A DNA stretch of 64,000 bases from Bacillus sp. MM2020_1. GTDB lineage: Bacteria > Bacillota > Bacilli > Bacillales > Cytobacillaceae. This document shows positions 62,275 through 64,000 of the stretch, in pieces. Within the stretch, counting starts at the first letter, position 1. Every line of letters starts with the position of its first letter. Below the pieces are notes generated by a model. It saw only the letters and a program-made list of their open reading frames with translations, searched no databases and was not told the DNA's origin. The stretch lies in NCBI GenBank assembly GCA_011250595.1, contig JAANMP010000009.1, positions 62,001-126,000 of the forward strand, in the 5' to 3' direction. The position numbers were made by a program, and so were the translations under genes.

Positions 62275-62484
62275 TTAAAACGGGCTGATCATATTGAATA
62301 ATTTTGAAAGGGTTGGAAGCTGTAATTCATATATCAGCACACCACCTAAAACAATGGCTAAACCCAAGATACCCATTTGAATAAACATCACTTTTTTATC
62401 TTTCTTTTTCCACGAAGAATATAGATGATAACCTGTTGTGATACCTACTAGGAGGATAAATAGTAAGAAGAGTATCGTTTTCAT
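62275..62484 (-). CDS. Small two-helix membrane protein, probable Ger D subunit
   Basis: This 69-residue protein has two membrane helices (2-20 and 34-52) joined by a Lys-rich loop SSWKKKDKK. Small two-span D subunits are known in some Bacillus ger operons and modulate germination. Position between the C and B genes supports that; sequence identity cannot be checked here. Confidence 0.7.
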   Translation of the reverse strand: MKTILFLLFILLVGITTGYHLYSSWKKKDKKVMFIQMGILGLAIVLGGVLIYELQLPTLSKLFNMISPF

Positions 62485-62493
62485 TTTAGCCCT

Positions 62494-63747
62494 CTATTCT
62501 GATGTGGTTCCTTTTTGTAAGCCAAATCTTGTTATTGAAAAATCTATATTTATATCGATGTCTGTATCTTTAAAACCGTTCTTTTTCCAAGTCGAAGCCA
62601 TTAATCTCCAATCTTCAGGATATTTCCGATTAATACGTTCGCCAAAGCCAACAATATCTGTATTCCAATCAGTTTTTGTCCTCATTAGGAAATCTTTTAT
62701 TTCCACTTTAATAATTGACTCAACCTGCTGATTTAATTTAGCTAAATCTGTGCTTGAAATGGAAGGTGCCTGACAGGTCATTTCACTTATTTCACCATTT
62801 GCATGAATATCAACATGAAGCACAATCTTCGAATCCCTTTTTTCAGGTGAAATTGAAGTGTTTACCTTTTTTATAATGAGGCTCGTATTCCCTTTACTGG
62901 ACCAATTTCCACAAGGAGCAATGATTACATCTTTTACCAAGTCTCCTTTTAACCACAATAACCCTTTCGTTTCCTCTTTATTCAAGTATCCAATTAATTT
63001 TCCATTTTTAAACACGGCAGTTTCGTTTAAACTAAGTGATGCCTCTCTATTTTCCTGCGGGATTACACTTTTACTACTTTCTTGTTCAATGGGGGCAACT
63101 ACTACCTTTTGAGCTAAATCCTTGCTCGCACTTGTGGAAGTTAGCACCCCTGTATAGGGTTCCATTGAACCGCTGCTTAATGCCTCTGAAAATTTACTTA
63201 AATCTTTTACCATTGCGGTAGTAGCATATCGATTGGTCGTGAACATACCTCTTAGTTCTAATCCTAGTGTGGGCTTTAGCTCCGGATTGGTCCTAACAAT
63301 ATCCCTAGCCTTCCCCTTCGTTACATAGAGTTGCATATTCGGTCGAAAATCATTTTCTCTTTTAAAATAATTTAAACCTTGCGCCAAATTTTTTTCAGAA
63401 GCAAAAGTGTTACCTAAAACAAGGACATTCATGTGACCAAAATAAAGCCTTTTCGGTACCGTACTTGCTAATCTTGAAATAGCTTGGACAATACTTTTGC
63501 CTGTGGCAGAAATGATAAATGAATTCTCGCCTTTTTGTTCTGTATCATTTTTCGATGTTAGTGAATATATTTGGTAACTCTTTACGATAGATGCAGTGAT
63601 TTCATATTCTCCTTGTTCATTGATATCAATTCCCATGATATCAATGATTGCATTTTCTTCTGCCTCATGGGAGCTCCAACAGCCAGTTAAAGAAATAAGC
63701 AAAAGAGAGGTAATACTTATGGTTTTTAATAATCGAAACTTATTCAT
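62494..63747 (-). CDS. Spore germination receptor C subunit (Ger(x)C lipoprotein)
   Basis: This 417-residue lipoprotein has lipobox SLTGC (Cys near residue 23), then the three-domain Ger(x)C fold: DIMGIDINEQGEYEITASIVK, NMQLYVTKGKARDIV and a C-terminal domain with VESIIKVEIKDFLMR and DIVGFGERINRKYPEDW. It stays on the outer face of the spore inner membrane. It overlaps the A-subunit gene by 8 nt. Confidence 0.94.
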   Translation of the reverse strand: MNKFRLLKTISITSLLLISLTGCWSSHEAEENAIIDIMGIDINEQGEYEITASIVKSYQIYSLTSKNDTEQKGENSFIISATGKSIVQAISRLASTVPKRLYFGHMNVLVLGNTFASEKNLAQGLNYFKRENDFRPNMQLYVTKGKARDIVRTNPELKPTLGLELRGMFTTNRYATTAMVKDLSKFSEALSSGSMEPYTGVLTSTSASKDLAQKVVVAPIEQESSKSVIPQENREASLSLNETAVFKNGKLIGYLNKEETKGLLWLKGDLVKDVIIAPCGNWSSKGNTSLIIKKVNTSISPEKRDSKIVLHVDIHANGEISEMTCQAPSISSTDLAKLNQQVESIIKVEIKDFLMRTKTDWNTDIVGFGERINRKYPEDWRLMASTWKKNGFKDTDIDINIDFSITRFGLQKGTTSE

Positions 63748-64000
63748 TCTTTTTCTCCTTACTGCCTACTAATGATGATGAAGATGCATTTTCACTTCGA
63801 TGAATATTGTGGATATTCATACCAGGAATACGCGTCTTCATACCCCACCAAGGAGCCCGAATAAAGACATCCTTCCAGCCCTGATAGATTGCGGGCGATA
63901 CTGGCGAAAAATAGGGAACACCGAAAGAACGCAAACTAATGACATGTGTTAAAGCAAACATCAGACCAACAAGGATACCCATGAAACCAAATAAACCAGC
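63740..64000 (-). CDS. Spore germination receptor A subunit (GerAA/GerKA), 3' end only
   Basis: The last 86 codons are visible; the reading frame is open to the right edge. AGLFGFMGILVGLMFALTHV, SLRSFGVPYFSPVSP and a hydrophilic tail with AMxWGMKTR-like region match the C-terminus of GerA-type A subunits. Confidence 0.9.
   Translation of the reverse strand, partial: AGLFGFMGILVGLMFALTHVISLRSFGVPYFSPVSPAIYQGWKDVFIRAPWWGMKTRIPGMNIHNIHRSENASSSSLVGSKEKKNE

Overview
The window is chromosomal DNA from an endospore-forming member of the Bacillaceae, probably a Neobacillus or Bacillus sensu lato species. It is AT-rich, with strong GGAGG-type ribosome binding sites, sigma-A promoters and hairpin-plus-U-tract terminators. 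It also carries a GerK-type germinant receptor operon, a T-box leader, SbcCD, RocR, Hmp, SelB and a cys sulfate-assimilation operon. Genus is an inference from gene content and repeat style, not from a marker gene. I see no rRNA, tRNA, prophage, transposase or CRISPR array.

0-13 kb: a truncated LysM protein; a radical SAM/SPASM enzyme with a His-rich N-terminus; CorA; an M42 aminopeptidase followed by an orphan TatA; a secreted helical protein coupled to a 38-residue ORF; a type II NADH dehydrogenase behind two identical redox-type palindromes; a VOC protein; an SGNH hydrolase-ABC exporter operon; flavohemoglobin Hmp with a well-organised oxygen/redox promoter; a DegV protein and a DUF218 protein. 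13-28 kb: a GNAT acetyltransferase; archaeal-type prolyl-tRNA synthetase under a proline T-box; a membrane-cupredoxin fusion facing a two-component system; an HlyD-like adaptor divergent from a MarR-MMPL pump operon; a TerD/zinc-ribbon/TerB fusion with a textbook ECF (SigW-like) promoter; and selB.

28-46 kb: MntH with a candidate manganese operator; an FAD dehydrogenase plus ABM-domain pair; a nine-unit 52-bp tandem repeat; sbcDC; a cold shock protein; a B12/radical SAM protein; a SulP permease and an ArsR-type regulator separated by a mobile-like 184-bp repeat; a probable stand-alone small RNA; an AIM24-like protein; and a PadR-HAAS-DUF4153 membrane module. 46-64 kb: a RocE-like permease driven by a perfect sigma-54 promoter and the divergent activator gene rocR, with three inverted-repeat activator sites between them; a VanW lipoprotein; a LysM polysaccharide deacetylase; aspartase; a MarR/MFS pair; a YitT protein; the yezD-cysH-sat-cysC-sirB sulfate operon under a CymR-like box; and a gerK-type operon running off the right edge.

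Most of the window is ordinary core and accessory Bacillus genome. No clear, entirely new multi-gene system was found. The best leads are regulatory (hmp and ndh palindromes, the SigW-like promoter of the TerD-TerB fusion, the candidate sRNA at 42.1 kb) and repetitive (the 52-bp array and the paired 184-bp elements).
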